Source: Bin87 sp965204905
GTDB taxonomy: Bacteria; Chloroflexota; Dehalococcoidia; Lucifugimonadales; UBA3495
Reading direction: 5' to 3'
NCBI GenBank assembly: GCA_965204905.1
Contig: OZ242042.1
Location: 992,001-1,056,000, forward strand
Length of the DNA stretch: 64,000 nucleotides
Below the pieces are notes generated by a model. That model saw nothing but the letters and a program-made list of their open reading frames with translations, was not told the DNA's origin and made no database searches. Position 1 is the first letter of the stretch, and each line of letters starts with the position of its first letter. The position numbers and the translations under genes are program-made. This document shows, piece after piece, positions 35,525 to 43,878 of this stretch.

Positions 35525-38500
35525 TCAGATGTCCAGCGGCATCTGGACGGCTCTCGGCGGTGGTTCCACTTGGTACAGGGCCTGCCACAGGCTGAGCTGT
35601 GCTTGGTGGTCGTCGTGGCCTGGTCTGGTGGTGCGGATCAGTGCTTCCAGCGTGGAGCGAAAGCGACTGTCCTCTGGGTCATGAAGGTGGTTGGTCAGCC
35701 ACTGCTGGGCGTCCAGTGTGTTGCGGCGGTCGGTGAGTCCGACGGCGGTTTGGACAGCGTCCAGCGTGGTTTCGGCGTTGATGTCTTCGCCGATGTTGCG
35801 GGCGGCCAGTCGGTCGCGGGCACTGAGCAGCGACACTTTGTCGCCTTTGAACGTTGCGATGCTTTTCGTTGCGGCGCTGTTTTTCTCCAGCGGGACGCCG
35901 ATGGCTCGGGCCAGGAGGTTGGCCTCGTCGAACAGCATTGTGTCGTTCTCGCTGGAGTCCTTCGACAAGATGTAGAACTTGGTGGCGGGATCGGCGGGGT
36001 TGTTGGCCCACTCTCGGCTGATTTCCTGGGCCCGATGTCGGCTGACCTCTCGGCGGGCGACTTGCAACGCGTCGGTGGGTGTGACGGAATACGGCGCTTC
36101 AGGGCGCTCTGGGTTGGCGCTCTCGCGTTCCGTGCCCCAGTGTTGGCTTATTACCCGCAGGGCGGGGCCGAAGGCGCTCAGATACAGGTCGATGGGCTTC
36201 AGGCCGGCTTGGCTCAGGTTGTCGCGGATGTCGTCGCGTATGGCTTGGGCGATGAGATCCTCAACTTCGTGCCACGGCGCTGGGGATGGATTTTCTTCCC
36301 GGGGGCGGCAGACTAGGAGGATGGTGGTGCGTGCTGCGGCCTTGCCCTTGATGTGCATGCTGGACTCGGCTTCGGTTTTGACCGGCCAAGTGCGGGTGAT
36401 GGCGAAGCCCGCTTCGATCAGGGCGACGGTGAGGGAGTCCCAGGCGGCATTCGATTTGTGATTGAACATCACGGTCGTGATGCCGTCGTCTTTGATGACC
36501 CGGCGGCACTCGGCGAAGATCTCGGCCATCTTGTCCCGGTACTCTGCGAGGGCCAGCGTTTTGGCTGACTGACCTTTGGTCGCCCGGTTGCGGAACCGGG
36601 CGGGGCTGGAGATGGCCTCTTGATCCTTCTCCGTCAGGTAGTCGGTGAAATCTCTTGGGAACACGTAGCCTGCGGTGCGCTTGAGCCAGACGTAGAAGAA
36701 GTCGGAGAGCTCGGCGTAGTTGACGTTTTCTTCGTAGGGCGGGTCGAAGATGACACAATCGACGGAAGCGTCATCCAGCGGCAAGTTTCGGGCGTCGCCG
36801 TTGATGACCTCGGTAGGTAGGGCGGTGTAGCTGGGCATCAGGTTGGCGATGTTCTGGCCGTTGCCCTTGGTGTGGCCGGTCATGGCGAGGATTTGGGTGA
36901 GGCAATCGGTGATGTCGTTGATGCTCCAATCTAAACCGAGACCTCTACAGGTGATGGCCATCTCAGCGTATGACCATTTGAAACCAAAGTCGTGGCTCGC
37001 GAATGTTTGGGCTACTTTGTTGGTTCCGGGATCCCACATGCACAGTAGGCTGTTCCGGTTGATCATCTTGTCAAGTGCGACCGCGACGTACGCCCACGCT
37101 GCCTTTCGGCACTCGTCCAGCCTGCCTACGTCTTCATCGGTGTCTACGCACTCCCGGAATACCTGCACACAGTAGCCATGGGCCAGTTGCTGGCGTGGGC
37201 TGAACATGTCGCGCCATGCTGGCATCCCGTAGTAGACGGCGTCTTTGGTTTTGTTGCCTTCCGGCAGAGCCTCGTTAGGCAGGATGTCCTCGGTGTCCCA
37301 CTGGGGTGCCAGTCGGGTCAGTGTGTCGGCGACCTGAGCGTCGCTGGCGAAGTGGCGTTCTTGGGGTTCGGCGAAGACGCGGTAGTTAGTGGCCCGCTTC
37401 TTCGGTTTTCCGGCTTTGGTGAGGTCATGCCAAGTGTCTCGGTAGATGACGCAGTACAGGCGGTGGCCCATTTTGTGAGCCTGCGCCTCTTGGGCTAAGT
37501 AGCCCTTGGGCGTGGTGCTGCCGCAGGCGGGACAGGAAGCGATGGCGCGGGCCACGGTGCCTTCGCTGGCCGTCTGGTCGGGGTGCAAGTTCGCCAGGTG
37601 GCAGTTCTTGGTGGTTGCCTTGCAGTCGGAGCAGGCTGACTGGTCATGGACGATGCGCATTCTGATCTGGGAACCCGAGGGTTCCAAACACATTCCGGTG
37701 CCCTTGTTGTCCAATCTCCAGTTGGGGCTGAGCGGAATTTGCGCGTCACAACTTGGACATTTCGCTTCTCGTGCCCAAAGGTACGTTTGGGCGTACCTTT
37801 GGGCACGAGAAGCCGCGCGTGCGTGTACGAACTGAGAACAGTTTTTGGACTCGTGGTCGCAACCGTTGCGGTCGCAGATGCCCTGTGGATGTGGGCAATT
37901 GCCGTTGGCACAGTCGGGTGCCGGTTCGTCGGGGTACGCATCGGCCAGCAGTTCGTTGACTCGCGTGAGGAACTGGTCGGCGCACTCCCGGTAGTCGTCC
38001 AACAGGGCGTAGCCGTACTGCTGCGGCCATTGGCACGTGGCGCGTAGGATCAGGCCGGCGACGGGGTTCAGCTCGTTGGCGATGGTGCTGAAACCCAGAC
38101 GGCCTGCCTCGAATGGGATGCTACCGCCACCGGCGGTGACGTCGAGGATTATCGGGTTCGCGTCAGACACGTTGGCGTTGAGCCAGGCTAGCTGTTGATC
38201 TGTGGGATTATGCGTAAAAGCGCGTCGGTGTTTGCCGTAGCCTTCCTTGTCGCGTTCGCCGCCGTTGGAGGCTACAGCCAATCGCTCGGCGATGCGGTGA
38301 ATGTCGGGGCTCGTCCCCAGGATATCGTAGACCTTCTCTCTGGTTTCTTCGCTGTCAGCGGAGCGCGGGATCAGTGACAACAGGGTTGATGCCCGCGAAG
38401 GGGCCAGTGGCCGTCGGGCCCACCAAACGTGCAGTTGGTGCGGTGCAGGGTTTGGGACTGCACCGGCACGTTCGCGGATGGCCTCGGTCGAGACCTGGTT

Positions 38501-38584
38501 GATGGGCATCCACCTTTCGATTAGGCGTGGCGTCTTTGTGCCTTTCGTCTGTGTGTCGGACACGCTGTTGCTTCTGGTCAGCAT
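35525..38584 (-). CDS. DUF1156-type adenine-specific DNA methylase
   Basis: 1019 aa from the ATG at 38584 (MLTRSNSVSD), chosen for GAGGCG 5-6 bases upstream and a 14-bp gap to the previous stop. RLIERWMPINQVSTEAIRE and HQLHVWWARRPLAPSRA near residues 20-60 are the DUF1156 opening. ILDVTAGGGSIPFEAGRLGF near 145-160 is the SAM-binding motif. FDPPYEENVNYAELSDFFYV near 615 is the catalytic DPPY. A cysteine-rich insert at about 255-380 (CxxC, CPSC, CSDC, CPACG) probably binds zinc. The enzyme should methylate N6-adenine or N4-cytosine to mark self DNA. It is preceded by the 145-aa gene and followed by the 79-aa gene. A perfect 22-bp inverted repeat lies in-frame inside the zinc region (37764-37813). 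Confidence 0.85.
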   Translation of the reverse strand: MLTRSNSVSDTQTKGTKTPRLIERWMPINQVSTEAIRERAGAVPNPAPHQLHVWWARRPLAPSRASTLLSLIPRSADSEETREKVYDILGTSPDIHRIAERLAVASNGGERDKEGYGKHRRAFTHNPTDQQLAWLNANVSDANPIILDVTAGGGSIPFEAGRLGFSTIANELNPVAGLILRATCQWPQQYGYALLDDYRECADQFLTRVNELLADAYPDEPAPDCANGNCPHPQGICDRNGCDHESKNCSQFVHARAASRAQRYAQTYLWAREAKCPSCDAQIPLSPNWRLDNKGTGMCLEPSGSQIRMRIVHDQSACSDCKATTKNCHLANLHPDQTASEGTVARAIASCPACGSTTPKGYLAQEAQAHKMGHRLYCVIYRDTWHDLTKAGKPKKRATNYRVFAEPQERHFASDAQVADTLTRLAPQWDTEDILPNEALPEGNKTKDAVYYGMPAWRDMFSPRQQLAHGYCVQVFRECVDTDEDVGRLDECRKAAWAYVAVALDKMINRNSLLCMWDPGTNKVAQTFASHDFGFKWSYAEMAITCRGLGLDWSINDITDCLTQILAMTGHTKGNGQNIANLMPSYTALPTEVINGDARNLPLDDASVDCVIFDPPYEENVNYAELSDFFYVWLKRTAGYVFPRDFTDYLTEKDQEAISSPARFRNRATKGQSAKTLALAEYRDKMAEIFAECRRVIKDDGITTVMFNHKSNAAWDSLTVALIEAGFAITRTWPVKTEAESSMHIKGKAAARTTILLVCRPREENPSPAPWHEVEDLIAQAIRDDIRDNLSQAGLKPIDLYLSAFGPALRVISQHWGTERESANPERPEAPYSVTPTDALQVARREVSRHRAQEISREWANNPADPATKFYILSKDSSENDTMLFDEANLLARAIGVPLEKNSAATKSIATFKGDKVSLLSARDRLAARNIGEDINAETTLDAVQTAVGLTDRRNTLDAQQWLTNHLHDPEDSRFRSTLEALIRTTRPGHDDHQAQLSLWQALYQVEPPPRAVQMPLDI
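37764..37813. repeat. Perfect 22-bp inverted repeat inside the methylase gene
   Basis: Left arm 37764-37785 and right arm 37792-37813 are exact complements, with a 6-base loop (TTTGGG). In the protein the two arms encode ASRAQRY...TYLWAREA in frame, just before the CPSC zinc ligands. Nothing comparable occurs elsewhere in the window's coding sequence. Confidence 0.9.
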
Positions 38585-38598
38585 ATTCACGCCTCGGT

Positions 38599-39036
38599 TC
38601 ACGCGTACATCAGTGTCAGGGCGTCCAGCACTCGGCGAGGCCGGTTGCGGTTCTTGTGGCAGGCGTACCACCAACTGCTTTCGCAGGGGTGCAGGTCCGC
38701 GACGGAACGGGCCAGTTTTTCTGCCTTATCTGCTCTCTCCGTGCCGGCCACCGCATCCAACAGCAGCCGGATCTGCACCGCGGCTTCCTCGGTAATCGGG
38801 TGGTACTGCCGTCTGGCCTCTTCCTGTGGTTGCAGCCTCACGCCGTGGTGGTTCCATAGGATGGTGGACGCGTGCTGGACGCAGCGGTTGTAGAGCGGTC
38901 CGGTGGCGGATTGCAGCCGGCGGCCGTTCTTTCGCGGGGACCTGCCCGCCAGGGTGACCGATAGACGCCGGTTGCCCTTGGGGTCATGGTCCAGTAGTAG
39001 GCCGTGGTCCTTGGGAGTTTCGCGCATCAGGGTCAT
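38599..39036 (-). CDS. 145-aa protein between DUF499 and DUF1156 genes
   Basis: 145 aa. The start overlaps the stop of the DUF499 gene by 4 bp (ATGA), so it is translationally coupled. Two parts are visible: an N-terminal beta-rich region (GLLLDHDPKGNRRLSVTLAG, RSPRKNGRRLQSATGPLYNR) and a helical C-terminal half (ITEEAAVQIRLLLDAVAGTE, KLARSVADLHPCESSWWYAC, RRVLDALTLMYA). The SSWWYACHKNRNRPRRVL segment carries several aromatic and basic residues suited to binding nucleic acid or protein. Equivalent clusters elsewhere carry a DUF3780 protein among the accessory genes; whether this is the same or a replacement cannot be told by eye. It is likely an obligate subunit. Confidence 0.7.
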   Translation of the reverse strand: MTLMRETPKDHGLLLDHDPKGNRRLSVTLAGRSPRKNGRRLQSATGPLYNRCVQHASTILWNHHGVRLQPQEEARRQYHPITEEAAVQIRLLLDAVAGTERADKAEKLARSVADLHPCESSWWYACHKNRNRPRRVLDALTLMYA

Positions 39037-41975
39037 TGCGGGCTCCTCTCGGTCTGGTGGAACGAGACGGTGATGTTGGCTTCGTCGCGGTTGTTCAGCT
39101 TGTCGAGGACGCGCTGAGCGGCGGTTGACTCGAGCTGCACGGTCACGTCCGCGGCGTCGACGCCGGCTTTGGTCATCATCCGCTTGGCGGACACGACGTA
39201 GTCCTTGAACTCGCTGGGCGGTGCTCCGGTGATGATGACCTGCATTCTTTGGTTTCCGCTCCTCATCGTGATGGCGACGCCTTCGTCTTCACCTTGGGCG
39301 ATGCTGGCTATCTGGTCAGCCAACGCTGGGGTGGTACCTTGGACTCTGCAGGACTGCAATGCCGGCCAGGCGTGGCCGTTGTCGGCCATGAACTGTTTCA
39401 CGGCTGCGTAGGCGGCTCTGCCTGGTTGTTGTCCAGTTCTGAACTCGAGTTGCTGTCGAGGTGGTGTTGGCGGCGGTATTCCGGGTTCCTTTTTTTCTTC
39501 TGGGATGGGAACCGTGTCTGGTTCTGCAGCAACGGAGGTTCCTGGTTCGAAGCCTTTGGCCCACACCTGCCAGCTGGGGTCATAGCCTGTGGGGTTGTCT
39601 TCACCGCTGGCGGTCTTCATATGCAGGGCGTCGCTCTTGATTGCGTTGGCAACTACGGCGCGCCATGTTGCTTCGTTTATGACGATGCGCATATCGGGCG
39701 TTCTGGCGAGGTAGTCTCGTAGTTCGCCTAGCGTGCTGCCTTGCTCGTTGGCGATGATGCTTATCCTCGCCCACACGGTTTTGTTCAGTCCTGCTTCACC
39801 TCCGTGCAGCACGCGGTCTCCGAGCGTTTGCAGGATGACGTCCTGTCCCTTGCCGACGGCGTCGGTCAAGGATTCCAGTGATCTCACCTCGAGGTGGCTG
39901 TTGGGTCCCGGCCACTGGTGTTGCTGACTGTTGCCGGCTGAGAACAGGTGAGTGAACTTGTTCTGGATGCCCGTGGTGGCGTTCTTTTCCGCCTCGGCGC
40001 GGATGCTTTCCAGCGTGTCCCGCCGGTGCTGGGGCAGCGCTCGGGATCTGTCTTTCAGGAGACGTTCCGCCGCTTCCAGGGTGGCGATGTCTTCGCGAAT
40101 ACGGCTCAGGTTGCCGTCGTGGGCCACCAGCAGCAGCGCGTTGTTGGGATACTTCCGCATCGCTTTGCCATCGTTCTGAGAGCTGTGTCGGTGCAGGTTC
40201 AGCAGGTCGTCCTTGCTCATGCCGTTGGCGAGATTTTCCGCGTCGATCCAGTTCCAGTAATCGGGGTTCACGATGCCCAGCGTCGCGTGGTCGGGGTTGT
40301 CGGGCAGGTTGGACTGACGGAATGGGAAAAGCTGAACCTCGAAGTGGTCTCCTTGTCGGTTACCGCCGTTGTCGTAGACGCTCCTGATGGCGTGTCGGAG
40401 CAGTTCCGACATCTTCTCGGTGTCGGACAGGACCGCGTTCTTGGCCTCGATCAATTCCTTCATGACGTTGGCGTCTTTGCTGAATCGCTTTCGCTGGGTG
40501 TCCGGGCTGTCGTCCACGTAGATGGCCCGGCTCAGGAACTGGTTGACCGCGTTGGCGATGACGCCGAAATCCCCGTGTTCGGGGGAGAGGATCGCGTCGG
40601 CGATTTCGTCGGCGTAGAGGCCGTTGCTGTTGTCTGGCGCGATGGTACCCAGCAGCATCGTTACGGCTGCGTGTTCCGCCAGATCGTTGCTGATCTTCGC
40701 GGTGGTACTGCTTTGCCCGACTATGTCGGTGTCGATGGCGGGGTCCAGCTCGGAGAATCCTGGGCGGTTCACGACCTCGTCGCGGATGCGCACGGCGTGC
40801 GGCGTGACGTGGTAAGGGTGGACCAACGTTGATTTGTCGCCAGTGCGCTGCATTTCCAGTAGTGTGTTGCCCATGAGGCGCAGCGTGCCGCGTACGCGCT
40901 GGAAGTTGCGGTTGGCGGCCAGGCGACCGGTAATGATCTTGAGGAGCGAAGGGTGGAACGGGTAGTCGTTGTAGAACGTCTGGTAGTTCGTCCCGCCGTT
41001 GTCGCGTCCGTTGCGGGCACACACGACTGCGTACGCTTCGGCTGCGGCGGCGCGGGCGGTTTCGTCCACGCTGTAGAACAGGCGCTTACACAGGATGGCT
41101 GGCAGGTCGGCCTCTTCGGCTGGCGCTGTCGGGTACATGACCCTGCTGAGTTGCGAGTTGATCCGCTCCAGCATGTTGTGCAGCACCAGAGCATCGGCGC
41201 TGTGGGCGTCACCGGCGTTCGCTGGGTTGCCTTCTACCAACAATTCGTGTGCGTCCTCGGGACTGGTGACGACGAGGGTTGCTCTGGGGCTATTGGACAC
41301 GGCGTTGGCCAACGCGCCTAACGTCGTCAGTACCCCCTCAACGCTTACGCGAGGGTCGGCAGCTGCGCGCTGGTTTACCCTGTTGATGTAACGGACCAGT
41401 TCGTCGATGACGATGACCACCGGCTTTTCGCCGATCAGCTTTCGGAATTCTTCTGATCCGGGATCGGCGAAAGTTTCGTCTCCGGCGGCGAATTCGTGCA
41501 GTGCCGTCGGTCCGCCCAGGTGGTGGAGCATGAAACCTGCCATGCTCTTTGCTCGGTTGCCCTGGTGGTCCATGACGGTTCCATTGACGACGTTGTGTTT
41601 TTCGCCGTCGAACGCGATCACGTCGGCGGCAGCTGGGCTGAGCCCGTCGATTTGCTGCCAGTAGGGCAGCTCAGGGTGCATAGCCACTGCAGCCAGCAGG
41701 AGAAGGCTGTGGGTTTTGCCGCCACCGTAGCGGCTGTAGAGTTGGTACACCGATGGGCTGGTGCTTTCCCTGCCCAACGCCACGCGGTCCATGGCCATGC
41801 GCAGGAAGTCGGCGCTGGCCTTGGTCAGGTGTGTCGTCTCCAGGAAGTTGCTGGCCGTTTCGGCGGTGGACAGTTCTTCCTCTAGACCTCTGATGAGGTC
41901 GGCGGCGTATTGGTCTCCTGCCTGTGAGATGGGACGGAGGGGGCATACTTCAAGCAATGGCGTGAGGTTAATCAT
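39033..41975 (-). CDS. DUF499-type AAA+ ATPase of an anti-phage cluster
   Basis: 980 aa. The N-terminal half is a P-loop ATPase: LYSRYGGGKTHSLLLLAAVA at about residues 80-100 contains the Walker A GGGKT, EKPVVIVIDELVRYINRVNQ at about 183-202 is Walker B, and ATLVVTSPEDAH near 233 is a sensor-like strand. FNDYPFHPSLL-type sequence near 345 (YNDYPFHPSLLKIITGRLAA) is typical of DUF499 proteins. The C-terminal third contains a proline-rich linker (EEKKEPGIPPPTPPRQQLEF) followed by a small alpha/beta domain. It is the first gene of the operon and is coupled by an ATGA overlap to the 145-aa gene. It probably uses ATP to remodel or sense DNA together with the DUF1156 methylase and PLD helicase. GAAAGG precedes the ATG by 6 bases. 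Confidence 0.85.
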   Translation of the reverse strand: MINLTPLLEVCPLRPISQAGDQYAADLIRGLEEELSTAETASNFLETTHLTKASADFLRMAMDRVALGRESTSPSVYQLYSRYGGGKTHSLLLLAAVAMHPELPYWQQIDGLSPAAADVIAFDGEKHNVVNGTVMDHQGNRAKSMAGFMLHHLGGPTALHEFAAGDETFADPGSEEFRKLIGEKPVVIVIDELVRYINRVNQRAAADPRVSVEGVLTTLGALANAVSNSPRATLVVTSPEDAHELLVEGNPANAGDAHSADALVLHNMLERINSQLSRVMYPTAPAEEADLPAILCKRLFYSVDETARAAAAEAYAVVCARNGRDNGGTNYQTFYNDYPFHPSLLKIITGRLAANRNFQRVRGTLRLMGNTLLEMQRTGDKSTLVHPYHVTPHAVRIRDEVVNRPGFSELDPAIDTDIVGQSSTTAKISNDLAEHAAVTMLLGTIAPDNSNGLYADEIADAILSPEHGDFGVIANAVNQFLSRAIYVDDSPDTQRKRFSKDANVMKELIEAKNAVLSDTEKMSELLRHAIRSVYDNGGNRQGDHFEVQLFPFRQSNLPDNPDHATLGIVNPDYWNWIDAENLANGMSKDDLLNLHRHSSQNDGKAMRKYPNNALLLVAHDGNLSRIREDIATLEAAERLLKDRSRALPQHRRDTLESIRAEAEKNATTGIQNKFTHLFSAGNSQQHQWPGPNSHLEVRSLESLTDAVGKGQDVILQTLGDRVLHGGEAGLNKTVWARISIIANEQGSTLGELRDYLARTPDMRIVINEATWRAVVANAIKSDALHMKTASGEDNPTGYDPSWQVWAKGFEPGTSVAAEPDTVPIPEEKKEPGIPPPTPPRQQLEFRTGQQPGRAAYAAVKQFMADNGHAWPALQSCRVQGTTPALADQIASIAQGEDEGVAITMRSGNQRMQVIITGAPPSEFKDYVVSAKRMMTKAGVDAADVTVQLESTAAQRVLDKLNNRDEANITVSFHQTERSPQ

Positions 41976-42542
41976 GGAAACCTTTCTGTTGACGGAAGGT
42001 GTGTTGGCATTTGCTGAGGTATTGAAAACGCCTGCGATCGCGCTTTTGGCAACCCGTTGGGCTGGGTGGTGATGATCGTAGGCGTTGTATGCTTCGCGCG
42101 GTTTTGAAAATCTCGGCGGCGTTGGCGGATGGCGCGGTGGGCGTGTTTTTGTCGTCTTTCGGCATGAAAAACGCCCGAGTGATCGGGCGGAACATGGTGG
42201 GACACGTTGGGTCGGGCGTCCGGTTGAGGTTGGACGGCTGCGTTTGTCTGCGCCGGCTTGGACGCCGTAGTCTGTACATCTGAAACTCTCACCAGTCCGG
42301 TGGGAACCTCCTGCTGGCGCATCTGCCCGCGCTCCACCGGCGCGGCTATCTCCGCCGGTTGCGGCGAGGGTGCGGCTTAATCGTCTCGCGGGGGATGTTC
42401 AGTACGTCCCGGTCTCACGGTCGGGAACAGTCTACCCGCCGGCCTGGTCAACGTGACCGGGGGGCATTGAAAGGCCCGAGGGTGTTTTGCTGACGGTGGA
42501 GCCGCGACGGGCTGTGCGCGTCTGGTTTACTCTCACTGGTGC
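41976..42542. other. Divergent region between DUF499 operon and methylase gene
   Basis: About 570 bp. Promoters for the operon (minus) and for the orphan methylase (plus) must lie here, but no clear -10/-35 pair was found. A strong minus-strand terminator sits at 42167-42189, inside what should be the operon leader. A 121-codon minus-strand frame ends by ATGA overlap with the DUF499 start, but its composition (Gln, His, Pro, Arg rich) argues against coding. Confidence 0.5.
42167..42189 (-). terminator. Intrinsic terminator upstream of the DUF499 operon
   Basis: On the minus strand CGCCCGA, TCAC, TCGGGCG, then TTTTTC: a 7-bp perfect GC stem with a T-run. It is about 190 bp before the DUF499 ATG and no minus-strand gene precedes it, so it may be a leader attenuator or the end of a short transcript. 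Confidence 0.75.
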
Positions 42543-43280
42543 GTGGTGAAGGTGGTGAAATCGGATGGTTTGAAACCCAGTGGCGCAGCTCGTCAAGGTG
42601 AGGACACGCTGTGTCGTTCTGACGGGGATTTGAGGCCAATGCTGGAGCTCAATGTCAGGCACAGGATGGACGGTCTGGACTTGCTGGGTACCCTGGCGGA
42701 TGATTCCGTGCCGGCGGTGTTCTTCGACCCGCAGTACCGGGGCGTACTCGATAAGCTGTCGTACGGGAATGAAGGGAAAGCCCGGGGGCAGGCCCGGGCA
42801 TCTTTGGTTCAGATGACGGAGCCGGTCATTCTGCGGTTCGTGGACGAGATAGCGAGGGTGCTGCGGCCGAGCGGCCACCTTTTCCTGTGGACGGACAAGT
42901 ACCACCTCTGTTCGGGGGCCATCGGCTGGTTTGGTGATTTCCCACTGGAGGTGGTCGATCTGATCACCTGGGATAAGGGAAGGATGGGGATGGGTTATCG
43001 GACTCGGCGTTATGGGGAGTACCTGCTGGTGGTGCAGAAGTCGCCCCTGGTGGTGGAGGGAGTTTGGAAGGGGTGTGACGTTCCCGATTTTTGGTCGGAG
43101 AAGCTGTCCGGCCGTAGGGGGCATACTCACCGGAAGCCGGTTGGGCTGCAGTCTGCGCTGATAGAAGCGGTGACGGAGCCTGGGGATGTGGTGGTGGATC
43201 CGGCGGCGGGGAGTTTCTCCGTGATGGAGAGCGCGCTTTCCGTCGGGAGGAATTTCCTGGGCGGTGACCTGAACGGTTGA
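42543..43280 (+). CDS. Orphan N6/N4 DNA methyltransferase (beta-type)
   Basis: 245 aa from a GTG at 42543; the ATG at 42639 (MLELNVRHRMDGLDLL) begins right where the family begins and has GAGG three bases upstream, so the protein may be 213 aa. AVFFDPQYRGVLD is the catalytic motif IV in its DPQY form. HLFLWTDKYHL and EVVDLITWDKGRMGMGYRTR follow, and HRKPVGLQSALIEAVTEPGD leads to VVVDPAAGSFSVMESALSVG with the FLGGD end. The SAM-binding motif is therefore at the C-terminal end, as in the beta class. Length is at the short end, with little room for a target-recognition domain. No restriction partner is adjacent on the same strand; it diverges from the DUF499 operon. It could protect host DNA or have been captured from a phage. 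Confidence 0.8.
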   Translation: MVKVVKSDGLKPSGAARQGEDTLCRSDGDLRPMLELNVRHRMDGLDLLGTLADDSVPAVFFDPQYRGVLDKLSYGNEGKARGQARASLVQMTEPVILRFVDEIARVLRPSGHLFLWTDKYHLCSGAIGWFGDFPLEVVDLITWDKGRMGMGYRTRRYGEYLLVVQKSPLVVEGVWKGCDVPDFWSEKLSGRRGHTHRKPVGLQSALIEAVTEPGDVVVDPAAGSFSVMESALSVGRNFLGGDLNG

Positions 43281-43504
43281 TGCTGGTCGGCGGATGGCGC
43301 CAACGGTGCAGGAGTCGGTGTTGGTCGGAGTAGCCCGCTTCGACGCGCCCGGTGCAAGCCAGGCGTTGCAACGGTTTTCCTGGGGGTCCACCGGTCGCGC
43401 AGGTGGGTGTTGGGTTTACCGCAGTATGGGAATGCCTGCGGTGCCTTGCAGGGCCGTCACCGCGGCTGTACGGCCGGAACTTGGGGCGGCGGTGGTGATC
43501 AAAC

Positions 43505-43612
43505 TGGCCGCCCCGTCAGTCGGGGCGGCCGGCGTCGCCGTGGGTCGGCGACGGTTCCATTGTGCCAGTGAGCAACGCTTGTACGCCACCGGTTGGTGTC
43601 ATTAATTCAGAA
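43505..43612 (-). repeat. Dispersed structured repeat, copy C (diverged)
   Basis: The stem is GGCCGCCCCG / CGGGGCGGCC with loop TCAGT, different bases from copy A but still perfectly paired. GTCGCC...GGCGAC and a CCGGTTGGTGTCATTAATTC-like end are shared with copy B. Similarity drops in the middle. Confidence 0.6.
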
Positions 43613-43716
43613 GTCTGCGGTGGCGCTTTCCGTCGACTGGTAGGGTTCCGTGATGCTGGTGGGAATGCAAGGTCTGGTGTCTGGCCGCGGCACTGGAGGG
43701 CGTGTGCGGCGGCCAG

Positions 43717-43833
43717 AAAGGCCAGCCACCTCGTTAGTCGTGGGCGGCTGGCTTGTCGCCGTTGGTCGTCGACGTGTCGATGATGCCACGCGGGAGGTGT
43801 CCGGCGCGACTGGTTGGTGTCATCAATTTTGAG
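43717..43833 (-). repeat. Dispersed structured repeat, copy B
   Basis: About 117 bp, close to copy A over its whole length: CGTTAGTCGTGGGCGGCTGG, GATGATGCCACGCGGGAGGT, and GACTGGTTGGTGTCATCAAT followed by TTTGAG. Read on the minus strand it begins 46 bp after the TPR lipoprotein stop and ends with the stem followed by CCTTTCTGG, so it could serve as that gene's 3' end. Confidence 0.8.
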
Positions 43834-43878
43834 TTCGGGAAGGCTCGGCGTTAGTGGGGGGCGCTCGCTGTTCGCGGG

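Larger units (their letters stand above)
43281..43878. other. Intergenic stretch with two repeat copies
   Basis: About 600 bp that contains repeat copies C and B. Open frames across it translate to strings recurring at 31.3 kb only because of the repeat. No gene supported. Confidence 0.55.

Noticed and set aside
41972..42337. Leader gene ending by ATGA overlap with the DUF499 start
   Set aside because: Composition is Gln/His/Pro/Arg-rich and a strong terminator lies inside it; the overlap is probably chance.
42432..43391. 319-codon minus-strand frame opposite the orphan methylase
   Set aside because: The plus strand has complete methylase motifs; the minus translation has none.
43607..43789. 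Small minus-strand protein similar to the N-terminal extension of the 258-aa gene
   Set aside because: The similarity is caused by the shared non-coding repeat, which has diverged without regard to the reading frame.
31278..43833. Retron non-coding RNA as explanation of the repeats
   Set aside because: No reverse transcriptase gene is present anywhere in the window.
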